This document shows positions 53,865-64,000 of a stretch of DNA of 64,000 nt, piece by piece. Positions within the stretch are counted from its first letter, which is position 1. The number at the start of each line of letters is the position of its first letter. The DNA comes from Wolfiporia cocos. Its lineage: Eukaryota > Basidiomycota > Agaricomycetes > Polyporales > Phaeolaceae. Location: assembly GCA_029448655.1 (NCBI GenBank), contig JACCLO010000029.1:86239-150238 (forward strand), read 5' to 3'. The notes beneath the pieces were generated by a model. It ran no database searches, was not told the origin of the DNA, and was given only the letters and a program-made list of their open reading frames with translations. Made by a program: the position numbers and the translations under genes.

Positions 53865-54300
53865 GTTACTGCGCACAGGCCGCGACTTTAGGGCGACCAT
53901 TACTGGTCAGCTCCCCATGTATAAGTACGACAAGATGGGACTTACTTCCCCATCTTTAGGATTCTCGACAACTGAGCTTAGGCTCCTTTCTCATCTGCGT
54001 TTGTGTGCGTCTCTGCCCCGGGGGCCCTCCCACGACTTGCTTGTCTGTGTGTCTTCCTCTTGGTCGCCTTAGGAGTTCCCCCTTGGGGATACAGCCGACT
54101 GGCTGCCTTGTGGTTAGCACACCGCCCTGTAGGACGTCTAGGGACTCCCCTGTAGCCAGGGTCCCACAAACCTGTGAGTTTGTGTCACCCTGATGTCTCC
54201 CCGCATGCATGCTCAAACTGCAGTCTTCTTTGCTTGAGATGTAGTCGGGCAAAAAAACAAAGTAAACCATATTCTATTCACTCTGCAATCATATGGTTGA

Positions 54301-54929
54301 CTGTGCCTGCGTTGGCAAATTGTATAGAACGTGCCGGAATCGGTAAAAGGTGGATCGCCGTAACATACGCCCTTAGTCGCAGCGTCATTGTATTGTACGG
54401 CGCAATAAGTTTTCGATGACACCTTCGCATATCTCACTTGGCTATACCTTGCTAAGACCTATGGGTTCGATGCCTGGACCCTGCACTGTTCCATCAGTGT
54501 CTTTGCAAGATCTTCAAATCAGCCCTGTCAATGCAGAGGGGCTTCAGACGAAGCGAAGGTGGTCCCTGTATCAGGGATTGACTACTTCACGTACGTCGTA
54601 CACTGTTAGTTATACCCGAAGTCCTTCTGGCCTATGATCTCCCCAGCTGCTGCTAGAGATCCTCTGCAAGAGCCTTCAATAATGCCCCACTGTCTGATGT
54701 GACGTTCTGCCGCGCACGCTTGTTCGATTGAGTGCCCGGAGTGCAGTACATGGCGCTGATTACGCATATAAGTGAGCGATCAGATGCGGAGCTGATGATG
54801 ACTTCCACATCAGGGTGGAGATTTGGCGATGGCGCTGGATAGTTGTGAGTGAGTGAGAGGTGATGAGAACGCCATCTATATTCCGACGGCCGATAGTGAC
54901 TACGGTGAGTAATGTGCGTAGTGAGCTTT
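54301..54929. other. Unassigned sequence downstream of the split gene
   Basis: The split gene may have further exons here: a GT-AG candidate intron runs from about 54,262 to 54,325. No later reading frame is recognisable. Confidence 0.25.
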
Positions 54930-55545
54930 TGATGGTGCGGTCACTGACCGAGACCGTCTACACTCAAGATCTCGTCGATGCTCTGGTACGGCCTCAAGTC
55001 GTTCGCAGATGCGAGGTATTCTGGACGCCATCAGTCCCCATGTGCTCTGTGTAAATGGACTGCCGAATCCACGGATACCTGGACCCTTGGGGGAAGCGCG
55101 CCGCAGCAACGATCGACTTGGCTTGAGCGGCGGTTGATACCTATCAGATTGACGTATATGTACCACGACCGACTAGCCCAGCGTGTTCTACATACCATTG
55201 GAACCAGCACTCCCCGGGCGCCGGCATCAAGCCCATACTTGATTTGCCACCGACACTACCGTCTGCACACGCCCCCTGTTGCAGGTATTCTGACAATAGT
55301 GCTGGGCGCCGAGCTTCCGAGCCCCGATATTGTTTGGATGGATTCGGCAGCGCCTGGCTGAAGAGATGTCATGCCATGCTCACAATCAATGAGCAGCCAT
55401 GAGAGATGGGGCGAGGCGAGCGCAGCAGTGCGCGCTTTCAAAGCACCTGGCAGCGTGATCCATGCGCCCGAACGCTGGCTTCGATGCGCGAAAGGGCTTC
55501 AAGAAGACGGTGCATTATACTCCGCTGTGGAATTGTTGCGATGAC
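54930..55545 (-). pseudogene. HpcH/HpaI-family aldolase pseudogene
   Basis: On the minus strand, GAWITLPGALKARTAALASP, HLSWLLIDCEHGMTS and PSTIVRIPATG match class II HpcH/HpaI aldolases, which cleave 2-keto acids using a divalent metal. In the same frame there is a TAG stop near 55,254, then WQIKYGLDAGARGVLVPM, an intron with GTATGT donor, then QAKSIVAAARFP. A one-base change in a C-run moves the frame to GIRGFGSPFTQSTWG. Further frame changes lie before GAWITLP (SKPAFG) and after STWG (PEYLASAND). The metal-binding Glu region (QIET-like) is not found, so part is deleted. The gene is clearly dead. Confidence 0.75.
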
Positions 55546-57059
55546 AATACATTACATTCATTGACTTGGTGCTTGTGGACAGATCCCTCGCCGAACACAG
55601 ACTCCGACCGTTGCATCTTGGCCTGCTCCGCACGTGGCAAGCAAGATTAGATGCGAGAAATCCCTGGTAGAAATAATAACCAGGAAAGCACCCCCGTCAC
55701 TGTGCGCAGACACCAGCGGCATCCGAGCCACCGCTGCCTCGTTGCAGCACGCTCACCGACGCCACACACAACTGTGGTGTTCCTGTTGAATCGGAATAGT
55801 TTGTGCCCAGAATGGCTAGGGTGAATAGTACAGCAATGGACCATGCGTATACGCGAAGTTACTAACCACCTGCCAATGCAGCGGAAAGGCCAGCGAAGAG
55901 CCGTCTCTCCGAGCTTCCTGTGGAGGTTGGCGTGTGAATGTCATCATTATCGAGATTGGAATGGATGGATATAGATTTCCCTACAGTTGTACATCTTGCT
56001 ACAGCATCATCGGGAGCCACAAGTGAAGTGTCGGCGGCGTTGGGCATAGTGATAAATTATGGAACGCGATGCGTTTGCGGACTTGATGCGGACAGATAAA
56101 CGTGTGCACCACTTAGTAACTCAAATAGAATTAATAATTCCCCTGCCTGACACACGGCGTGCGCGCGCTAACATCACCCCGCGTCCCATAAGCTCGACGT
56201 CACGACTTCGTGACTGAGCGCGTTCAAAGTCTCGCGTGGAGCTCGCTGTGGCTGGCATCGTAGACATTGGGCTTCTTCTTGTATGTGGATAACTCACTGG
56301 AAATATCGGCGAACAAGCGCAAACTGTTCTTCAACATATCAAATACTCTCAGTTCCATCGAGGGTACGTTATATTGCGCTCAATTGAACGGATCTTATTT
56401 ACAGCAACATCCTCCATTCGTGTAGACGCTTTGATCAGCGTCAAGCAGAAACTCGGGGATAGTAGTCGTAGCAGTCGGTCTCTATATGCGCCGAACTATA
56501 CCAGCTGGCATATCTCTCCGAGTCTTTCTCCCAGCAGCGCCTGCGGTCGAACAAGGATGGATCCATCAAGTGATATCCTAGATCGTGAAGGTGGGCACAC
56601 TATTTCTGGGTTTCTTCCAACTACACATATGATCCGCAGGGGTCAATCTGTGGAATCCATCTGCCTTGTCTCGCGATATGGATGATGAGGATACTTGAAA
56701 TGTGAATGCTGCATGTGAGTCTAGTTCATCATGCCGAGAGTGTCTCACCGTACCATCCCCAATCACCGGTTCGGCTATCCGTACAGTGAAGTTGGCCGGA
56801 TTCCGCCTCGTTGAAGCCGGATTAGAGAACAAGCCAGCCATTGACAGTGAGACAATCATCCATCACGATGTCCCTAGTTTGAGATCGCTCTCCCACAGCT
56901 CTCATCCATGTGCTGCAGCTCGCAAGCAAAGCCGGCGTTAGCATTGTCAGGTACAACCCATCAGTTCGCGTGCGGACTCCCAAGACGGGCCGCTTACTCA
57001 GAAAATGTGAATTCTAGCGATCGGACGCCATGATCTTGCAGGCTACCGTGCTTGCATGT
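55546..57059. other. No confident gene
   Basis: A minus-strand frame at 55,862-56,047 (MPNAADTSLVAPDDAVARCT) could be a first exon, ending near a GTGGTTAGT donor-like site. Another minus segment near 56,250-56,350 reads MLKNSLRLFADISSELSTYK. Neither is identified. The rest looks non-coding, or it is a decayed tail of the adenylate-forming gene. Confidence 0.25.
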
Positions 57060-58774
57060 GCAGCGAAGGTATGACTACTATCCGCCCCATGAGTGCACGC
57101 CAATGTGATTTCTCCTGAAGGATTGGTACCGTCTTCTCACTGAATCGAAGTTAGCAGCCGCCCTCGGGCGATGACAGGCTGCGACGCACCTGATCCGAGT
57201 ACGATGACATCGTCAGACGCCCGACACTTCATATGCGACATCAGACTTTATTTGCCATCATATTGACTGCGACGTACATTCGCCAGAGACCAGGCTTGGC
57301 CGGATGTGGTTCCCAAGGTCGGATTGGCAAAGCCACGCTCCCCATTTGGCATATTCTCGATGCAAGGCTGGTGTGTCTCGCACGTCCTGCACGCACATGC
57401 ACGCCATACCTCAGTATACTTCGGGCGGCTACATCGTTACATTTTGGCACGCACCAACATCTTCAGCTCGAATGTCCCGTCTCCCTGAGGAACCCAGCGA
57501 CATACACTCTCTGGGAAGCTGCATCCATTCCCAGTCGGCGCGCTTCTTGCCAATAGGGCTCGGCTCTTCGACGCCGTCATCGAACACGCATGTCACCAGG
57601 CCGAATTCGGTTGCACCGTAGCACGCCAACAGGCGCACGCCTTTATCCACGAGCTTCTCACCATTCGCCCTGGAGAGCGGGCCGCCGGCGAATATCTAAG
57701 ACGTGAGTGATAAGCGAGTTGCTCCCTCGACCAGCGCAATGTGATGCAGGTACTGACAAGAGCCTGAAGAGACGCAAGGTACTTCGCGTCATCCTCGTTC
57801 TGCGACCACGCCTGGCGAAAACAGTACTCTTAGCAATCACAGGCACACTACACAACCAGAGCCTACCTCGACGAAAGCAGGGACGCTCTCGATAGCCGTG
57901 CAGCCTGTCTTGCGCGCCGTCTCAATTGTGTTCTGCGGGGTCGGCACGACCGGGGGCGCTGACACGATTCGCGCGCGGGGGGAACAGCGACGTCGGCTGG
58001 CCGGACAAGAGCGGCGCGTACAGCTGCGAGCAGAGTCCCATTACGTGGAACGGCGGTAGCGCCATGCACCCCCACCGTATCGCCTTCCTGCGCGACTCCA
58101 CGAAGATGGGCATCCTGCACCAGTGTAGGATTCGTCGTGTGCGTGTGCGGGATCGGCTTCGGGAAGCCGGTGGAGCTGAGGAGTGCAGGTAGAGCACAAC
58201 ATCCGATGGCGACGCAGCGCACGCGGGCGGCGGGTAAGGGCCCGAGACGGCACGCGGCGGGTCGAAGGAGGGCGCGAGCGTCGGGAAGACGTCCGTGAGC
58301 GCGGGCAGGCGTCGTCGACGTGCATGGCGAATCCGCTCGGCCAGGCTCTCCCGGACCGCGTCAGTGAATGGGGCGAAGGTGGGCTGTGAGACGATGCGAT
58401 GGCAGCTCGTGTGCTCCATCAGGCTTTGCTATTGCGGCACGGAGTTGCGGGAGGACATAGGGACGGGGACGAGCCCCGCACGGATCAGACCCGCGACGAG
58501 CGCATGGTAGAGCAGAGTATCGCAGTTCGCGATGATAGCGACAACGGCGCCCTCTTCGCCCTTCCGTCCGGGCCTGAAGGAGTGGGCAACGCGGTGAATT
58601 GCCTGAGCGAACTCGAGGAACGATATACTTCCGAGCGTATCAGAAGACAAGTCTGGAAACAGGAAGAGAAAGAACGGAGAGGTGGAATTGTATTCGGCAT
58701 GGAAGCGACGAGCCCAGGGATGAGAGATAGCGAACCGTTGAGGGCGGGAGTACAGGCGATGCAGATGCAGACAT
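57060..58774 (-). pseudogene. NRPS-like adenylate-forming enzyme pseudogene
   Basis: From a start near 58,774 the minus strand gives FHAEYNSTSPFF, SISFLEFAQAIHRVAHSF and NCDTLLYHALVAGLIRAGLV. An in-frame TAG follows (SVPQ-stop-QSLMEH, near 58,429). Then come HTSCHRIVSQPTF, DVVLYLHSS and, in another frame, GSTGFPKPIPHTHTT, the AMP-binding P-loop. After another shift: WGCMALPPFHVMGLCSQLYA, then VVPTPQNTIETARKTGC. Two GT-AG introns near 57,690-57,870 flank WSQNEDDAKYLASLQALV. The A-motif LLACYGATEFGLVTCVF and, after another intron, DDVIVLGS-EKTVP follow. The order fits adenylation domains of fungal aryl/aminoadipate-type reductases. No carrier or reductase domain is recognisable downstream. At least four frameshifts and one stop make it dead. 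Confidence 0.78.
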
Positions 58775-61214
58775 ATCTGCCAGAAGCTGAACAGAGTGGA
58801 TTATAATGATTCTGATGGAGTATGTGGGTGCTGAGAATGAGGCCTATTTAAACGAAGTTCTCGAGCCATCCCCGTGACGCGGGAAGGTCCATCGGTGAAT
58901 ATTGAATGGCTTGCCGGTGGCGCTGCGGGTCAGTTGTCCTCATGAATCCGAGCAGGTAGGTAATCGTCTACTGGGTCAGTATCGAGTGTGGCGTTACTAG
59001 ATTCCTGAGGCCTGAAGAGTGGCCGGCCGAGCTCGGCATCTGTTAGCCGACCAAATGTGAGACCGCGGTGATCTCGGAGCGTTCCTTTCGTTATCGTCGC
59101 AGAAAGCCGCGAAGGTTCTCTCCAGCGATCGGAGGCTAGTCGATTGGAGTCCCGCACAGCCTCGCACCTCCAGCCTTCCTGAGACGCAGGGGCACGACAT
59201 AATCAGCCCAGTACATCTTCGACGGGCGCGGAACATTCTTGCTGATATTCTAGAGCTGTCAGCATCATCACCTTGGGGCCCGCGGCCACGACAGCCGACG
59301 CAGAATTCCGCCAACGATTGCGATCGTCAGATTTTGGGGAGTTGGTATCATGCAGCAAAATAAACTAACGCGTAAAGCATGGGCATCTGATCTTCCCGCA
59401 TAGCCTGTCTATCGCTATGTGACTCGTCAAAGTCCGCCAGCGGCTTCGACGCCCGGAAGGACTCACTGCTGGAAGTGAGAGATTGAAGATTGATCTAGAC
59501 GTTTCTCCTACGAGTGTGGCCAAGTGGCAAAAAGAGCGGAGCTGCATGGACGTCGGAAATGATAGAAGAGCCTTTCATTTCGGACCAACTGCGCATTTGA
59601 GCTGGCACATTCCAACCACCGTGCCCGCCAGGCCATTCCAGGCTGAGCATGTCCGGCATTGCTCATACCGACACTGCCGGGCGGTGAAAGGCTCAGACTA
59701 ACCCGATGGTAAACAAAAGTGGTTCCGGCTGTATGATAACGATATGGCAACAACACATCGCTTGCAATCCTTCCAGGAGGCTCTCGGCTCCACGTGAATT
59801 ACTTCATCTGCACTACATTGACCAAATCTCACTGTTCCTGTACAACACAATTTCCTAAGAATCCTAACATGCGAGGGCGCATATTTCGTATCATGTCAAG
59901 TCGATAGTTGCTAAATACAGATAAAATGGGTCAGAGCTGGTAGCAATGGGCGCCCAATGCCTCTGACAATTATTTGGGGCGTTCACCTTGAATTTATAGT
60001 GCAAGGATAGCTCTTCAGAGCCTCGCCTTCCCGATTCCGAAACACACAATTAGATTGCATATTCTCGCCATGTCAGTAGTAAGTTAATACACCGCAAGTA
60101 GTCAGACGATCGTCCGCGAGAAAGGCTAATCGATTCAGAAGTCCTGCTCTAAACTGTTCCCTCACCTGCTTAATGTCATGCCCAGTGTGACTGTCCGTTC
60201 GTAGGCTTGCTGGTTCACTCGCCTCCCAACGTTTGCGACACGGTACCGTTGCACAATAGCTACCTCCTTGATTTGTCAGAGCACTCTTGCTGCGGAAGAC
60301 TTTGCGGGTTCTGGAGACATAAATATCTACTTTCGCAACGTACGCTACACATGCGCCGATGGCGTTGTTTGTCACGAAACATGTTCTGCTCTTCTTGCGT
60401 ACTTTGCTACTCACCAGTGCACTCCCAGGAGTTGTAGCTATGTGTACCTGTAGCACAGATGGCATAATATGTCCCATTGTTCTTACCTTCGCCTCACAAA
60501 CACGCTCGTGTATCGCTTCGTTCTTCGATGAAACTGCAGTTTTCGCTGATGTGTGAACTGAGCACTTAGGTGATGACTGACTTCAGGGCCTGTAGTCCGG
60601 CATTCAGTACGTTTAGTGCAAAGTAGCGGGCCATGTCGGAACCGGCGCTACTTCATTATCAAGCAATATAAGAACAGAGATGAGTAGATAGATACTCAGC
60701 GTGGGTGGCGCCCACGCTTCAATGTGGCTTGCTAATCCGTGTTCATGCTATTTGCACGGCATGCTACACGATCGAAGTGTTGTAATAGAGGTTTTTTTAC
60801 TAACGATAATTATGACTCGCCCTTTTCCGAGGTTGTGCAAGAATTATGAGAACGAGGTATGGCATCATTGATACCCTACAGTGTTTTCGTACATCCGATG
60901 CGGGTTAACAGTACTTGGATACAGTTACTGGTATGCGTCACAAAGATCAAGGACTACGCTCTACCCACTCCATTTTAAAAACTTAGTAGTGGAGCTCAAA
61001 AAATCCGTGCCACAGTCAATTTTATTGTTAGCAAAACACCTCTAATTCGAGAGTGATTGTGGAGGCGACGGGGGGACTGCATCTAGCACTTAAATCATAT
61101 GGGTCAGTGTTGGACCACGATGGAGCGATCGCCGCCACCGCCCGTCCGATCCGCTCAGATCTTGTGACGCACTAGTACTAGTGACAGGTGCCACCACAGC
61201 GCGGTCACGCCGAA
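58775..61214. other. Mostly unassigned; possible decayed minus-strand gene at 58.9-59.5 kb
   Basis: Minus-strand segments around 59,000-59,330 read as protein (LTIAIVGGILRR, which could be a damaged flavin-binding GxGxxG start, and SKMYWADYVVPLRLRKAGG), but the frames are broken and I cannot name the gene. At 60,073-60,477 open frames exist on both strands without recognisable content. The remainder shows nothing. Confidence 0.25.
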
Positions 61215-61640
61215 TCACCTGTTCGTGCGACTCAGGACCAGGAAGAAGATAAGACGGTGTCCGAGGAAGGTCCGACTGTGATGGAGGTCGATTCGTAGGG
61301 CGTCGTCTGGTGGATGTGTCGCATCGCGAGCACGGCCGTGTTGCATTGTGTTTTCGAGCTGTTGTTCATGGCTTTCGTTTGACTCGGCGTAGACACCGTC
61401 GAACGCGGGGCCTGGAGCCGCACTGGCCGCACCGCTGGGCAGCTGAGGCTGGAGGGAGCTGTATCGGCACCGTGAGAGGACGCGAGAGTCTGGCGTCGGC
61501 GACACCGACCTGGAACGGGCTTGGCGCAGCGAGTGCGCAGACGGGTTGAAATGTCCGCACTTCGGGCAGACATATTCTGCACGTGGCGGGTGACGGTCAA
61601 GGGCAAGGTCAGGTGGGAGGTGCTGACGTCGACCCCACAG
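61215..61640 (-). pseudogene. Lunapark-like zinc-ribbon fragment
   Basis: The minus strand reads EYVCPKCGHFNPSAHSLRQA and then SRSVSPTPDSRV near 61,480-61,580. CPKCGHFNPS followed by a Ser/Arg tail is typical of the second half of the zinc ribbon in fungal Lunapark, an ER three-way-junction protein. The first Cys pair and the N-terminal membrane segments are not visible upstream, where the next 380 bp hold no match. It is probably a truncated relic. A different zinc-ribbon protein is possible. Confidence 0.4.
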
Positions 61641-61959
61641 CCAATTGGTCGCTGACCGTCGTAAAGGGCACAGAATTGTACATACCAAGTGTATCGCCGG
61701 CTCATGACCACGAAGATAATGATAAGTTGGGCGCTGCAAGTCACGAATGCCGGATAGACCGTTATCGAGCAATGGGAAGTGTTTGAGTGGAGAGCGAATA
61801 AGCGCCGATCACTGGGTCCAGCGCGGGCATTATATTGCACATGGCCGGCGAATGAGCACCCAGCGATGTGGCACGTGCTGCGTATCACGCTGCATCCGTG
61901 CTGTGGGAATGCCACGCTGTCACCTTACACCCAATCCACTCTGCAACGATCTGATAATA

Positions 61960-62578
61960 ATGGAGCCAACAGAGGTCCAAATTTACGGATTGAATCTTTT
62001 GAAGGAACACACAGACATGTTTCATAATCACATATCCACTGCTTTCCCGACACAGATTGGTGAACTATACAAATGGCATGCCAAGGGCAGGCATGCATTG
62101 GTACATTACATTCTTTTTATTTTTGCTACTCTACTAATGAATGCAAAGTGTATACTGAGGAGATAATCAGAGATTTTCGATTGGAGGACGACGAACTAGC
62201 AACCAACTTCCACAGAGACCCTAGGATTTTATTAGGTCGTCAAAAACTTGATTTTGCCTTGAAGTTATTCAACCTTGGGCTGGATGCTGAGGCATTCCAG
62301 CTACCCAAGTTGGAGATTGAGCTGAAGGAAGGGCCCAAGACTGACACTACAGACCAGAATGCAGATTGCAGAGGAATAGTAAGTCTTGTGAATGATTAGC
62401 ACAAAATGGCTTGAATTTAAATTTCTGCATCTAGAAGCGGCCTACTTCAGAATTGGAAGAAGCAGGCCAGGGTCCCAAGCGCCAAAAAGTGGAGGAGAGA
62501 CTTCCTCAATTTTTGCCTCTAGGTGATGGCAAACCATCCTCCAAGTTGGAAGATTGGGAAGATGAAGCCTCAAAGTAG
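61960..62578 (+). CDS. Three-exon gene, 167 residues, unrecognised
   Basis: ATG at 61,960 and exons 61,960-62,100, 62,160-62,378 and 62,435-62,578 join in phase 0 at both introns. The introns are 59 and 56 nt (donors GTACAT and GTAAGT, the second ending CTAG; branch-like CTAAT in the first). The protein begins MEPTEVQIYGLNLLKEHTDM. A conserved-looking middle follows (EIIRDFRLEDDELATNFHRD, LDFALKLFNLGLDAEAFQLP). It ends with a charged tail containing PKRQK, a possible nuclear signal. No catalytic motif is visible. A longer 5' part may be missing, since the ATG is close to a splice-like AG. No function is proposed. Confidence 0.5.
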
Positions 62579-62935
62579 TATGTATGTCATTTTACATTCT
62601 CATTGAAGCAGCTTGCAGTTTACTGAGGCTTGAGTACAGAATGCTTTCATGATGGTTTAGGACTGTATAGGGTGTACATACTTGCAAATAGGAATCTGCA
62701 TGAGGTTGTCCTTTGTCTCAACATACATATCTATCACCGTGATCACACCCTGTGAACATCCTTGCACACATCAAATATGTAGTCATAGCATGATCATGCT
62801 TGCCCTCATGTGCAAATACTAGTGAGAAATGCTCCACTTCCACTTCAGCGACTGCTGATGAGTACTGGAAAGAAAGCTCAGTACTTTGGAAGGAAGATAC
62901 ATCACCATGCATACCAATGCTCATGCTGGTCCGAT

Positions 62936-63779
62936 TCAGTGAATACTGGTTGGAATGAATGTCAGCTGGGTAGCAAAGACAGTGCCACAATGTACCTTGA
63001 AATCATCACCGTTGAAGATAAGGATATCTCCGTGCTCTAGGGTCACGAGGAGTACCGGCCCCTCCCTTTTGACAGATTTCGTAATGGAGTCTGTGATTTG
63101 AGCAACTTGCATATCCAGAATGCTCACACTGTTACTCGGCGCTGGGACATCGGAATCGTCTATGTCCATAGGCCCGCATGAGTCGTTAGCTCCGTGCGGG
63201 AGTTCCTTCTTAGGAGATCCACGCTCTGCGACGGTGATTGGCAGAAGCTGCTGTACACCTGGAGCTAATGATTTGGGGCGCATCGACAACTCTGCATCGG
63301 CGCCGAGGTACATCATGTATACAGGGGAATTTTTCGCAGCAAGCACGTTCTGGCACAACTTCTGTCTTGGGGAAAGCCATGAATAGTAAATTCAGAACTC
63401 ACCTTCTTTGAGCCAGGGAGAACCCAAGCCAAGTAATTCATTTCTGTCCCCCTCCTTCAGCGGCCAAGCGGCTTTGAAGCAGTGCGTGTGCTTGCAATAT
63501 ACAGAGCGGGGCATGTGTCGTGGCCGCTGTCGTATCTTGATTGTTGAATGAGCAGGTGTAATAGGCCTCTGCGGACGCACAGAATGTTTTAGAATCAATA
63601 CATACGCACCGCTGTCCGTGCTCACCTTTAAAGGAACCCTTGCTATCCTGGAGCAATGACAATTCAACTTTCGTCAGCATCTCTCTGAAGAGCCTGGTCG
63701 GCTGCTCCTGCAACTCTGCCCCGTTACAGGTATAAATAAATAAATAAATAAGCTTGGCAGAGACGCCATCCTTTGTCAT
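62936..63779 (-). pseudogene. Possible 2OG-Fe(II) oxygenase (AlkB-like) gene or relic
   Basis: The minus strand has LLVTLEHGDILIFNGDDFKV (near 62,990-63,060), like the C-terminal strand of AlkB-type dioxygenase folds in basidiomycetes. Upstream are LCQNVLAAKNSPVYMMYLGA and, across candidate GT-AG introns near 63,380-63,420 and 63,580-63,620, NELLGLGSPWLKE and REMLTKVELSLLQDSKGSFK. The phase at the 63.4-kb junction does not close. The iron-binding His/Asp pair cannot be located with confidence. Assignment is tentative. Confidence 0.3.
63731..63750. repeat. (TAAA)n microsatellite
   Basis: About four to five TAAA units in a row lie within the candidate oxygenase gene. Confidence 0.7.
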
Positions 63780-64000
63780 ATACGCTAAACGCGAGCCATC
63801 AGCAACGTCCGTTACGGTGGTTTGACACGCTCGGACGGCCTGTCACACGACAATGTCACTGGAGAAATACCACGGGAATTATGCATGGTATGAACATCCG
63901 CAGGAGGTATACAGTTGCTTTCCTGCGCGAATGTATGAGTGCTTGCTTCGGCCGCCTCTGGTAGGCACACTCACTGAGCATCCGCTACACAGTTAATACC

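Larger units (their letters stand above)
43632..54187 (+). repeat. Solo LTR (about 557 bp) hosting Gypsy-D
   Basis: It starts TGTCACAAAC and ends GAGTTTGTGTCA, with TSD CCCTG at 43,627-43,631 and 54,188-54,192. Its two parts are 43,632-43,870 and 53,870-54,187. The palindrome GATGGGA/CCCCATC follows its TATAAG box near 53,920-53,955. It belongs to the roughly 555-bp family. Confidence 0.88.
43134..54300 (+). pseudogene. Cysteine-rich host gene split by 10.6 kb of LTR sequence
   Basis: An ATG at 43,134 opens a frame (MDPGYISGVTVHLESLKLIR). A second frame (43,256 on) carries LYDSLHFKAPLLSPFGTLDL and then CAQCAATRRDC just before the insertion. Directly after it, from 54,193, the reading resumes in phase with CSNCSLLCLRCSRAKK. 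Together this gives two C-X2-C-X6-C-like clusters, of the kind seen in uncharacterised basidiomycete proteins that may bind DNA or zinc. A 40-nt GT-AG segment near 43,284-43,323 could be an intron, but the phase does not fit, so a frameshift is possible. The insertion inactivates it. Confidence 0.55.

Noticed and set aside
60073..60556. 134-codon minus ORF and overlapping plus ORFs
   Set aside because: Open frames occur on both strands with no motif, no splice support and no neighbours of related function. They were treated as chance.

Overview
This window looks like a transposon-dense stretch of a filamentous basidiomycete genome, probably an agaricomycete. The evidence is chromodomain-bearing Ty3/gypsy elements, short GT-AG introns of about 50-60 nt, a basidiomycete kinase-like gene remnant and an NRPS-like adenylate-forming enzyme remnant. 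I cannot name the species. All coordinates, repeat matches and target-site duplications (TSDs) were read by eye. Names such as Gypsy-A are local labels.

Layout. At 1-2,040 lies a decayed protein-kinase-like host gene split by a solo LTR. At 3,209-12,613 lies Gypsy-A, a Ty3/gypsy element on the minus strand (TSD CTCCC), degenerate, with its gag broken by a 917-bp non-coding LTR element (TRIM-1). From 12,662 to 19,455 there are hAT-type MITEs, solo LTRs and a second TRIM copy. At 19,456-32,652 lies Gypsy-B on the plus strand. Its 5' half is lost and its pol is interrupted by a 6-kb non-coding LTR element (LARD-C) and by a solo LTR; its 3' LTR carries a further solo LTR. From 32,653 to 43,042 there are nested solo LTRs, a Mutator-like (MULE) transposon with inverted repeats, and a third hAT MITE. 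At 43,134-54,300 a cysteine-rich host gene was hit by a solo LTR, and that LTR was then hit by Gypsy-D (43,871-53,864). Gypsy-D is a full-length element with two nearly identical LTRs and intact ORFs. From 54,300 to the end are host-gene relics: an HpcH/HpaI aldolase pseudogene, an adenylate-forming enzyme pseudogene, a Lunapark-like zinc-ribbon fragment, a small three-exon gene and a possible 2OG-Fe(II) oxygenase.

How it fits together. The LTR elements share more than their coding families. In Gypsy-A, LARD-C, Gypsy-D and TRIM-1, the first bases after the 5' LTR are complementary over 11-12 nt to a site inside the same LTR, about 33-36 nt downstream of a TATA box where I can see one. That is the arrangement of Tf1/sushi-type self-primed reverse transcription. 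A short palindrome with compensating base changes lies at or just before that primer in nearly every LTR here. Gypsy-B, LARD-C, Gypsy-D and the TRIMs also share one polypurine-tract/LTR junction. The non-coding elements could therefore be mobilised by Gypsy-D-like machinery. Both autonomous lineages carry a dUTPase, but at different places in pol.
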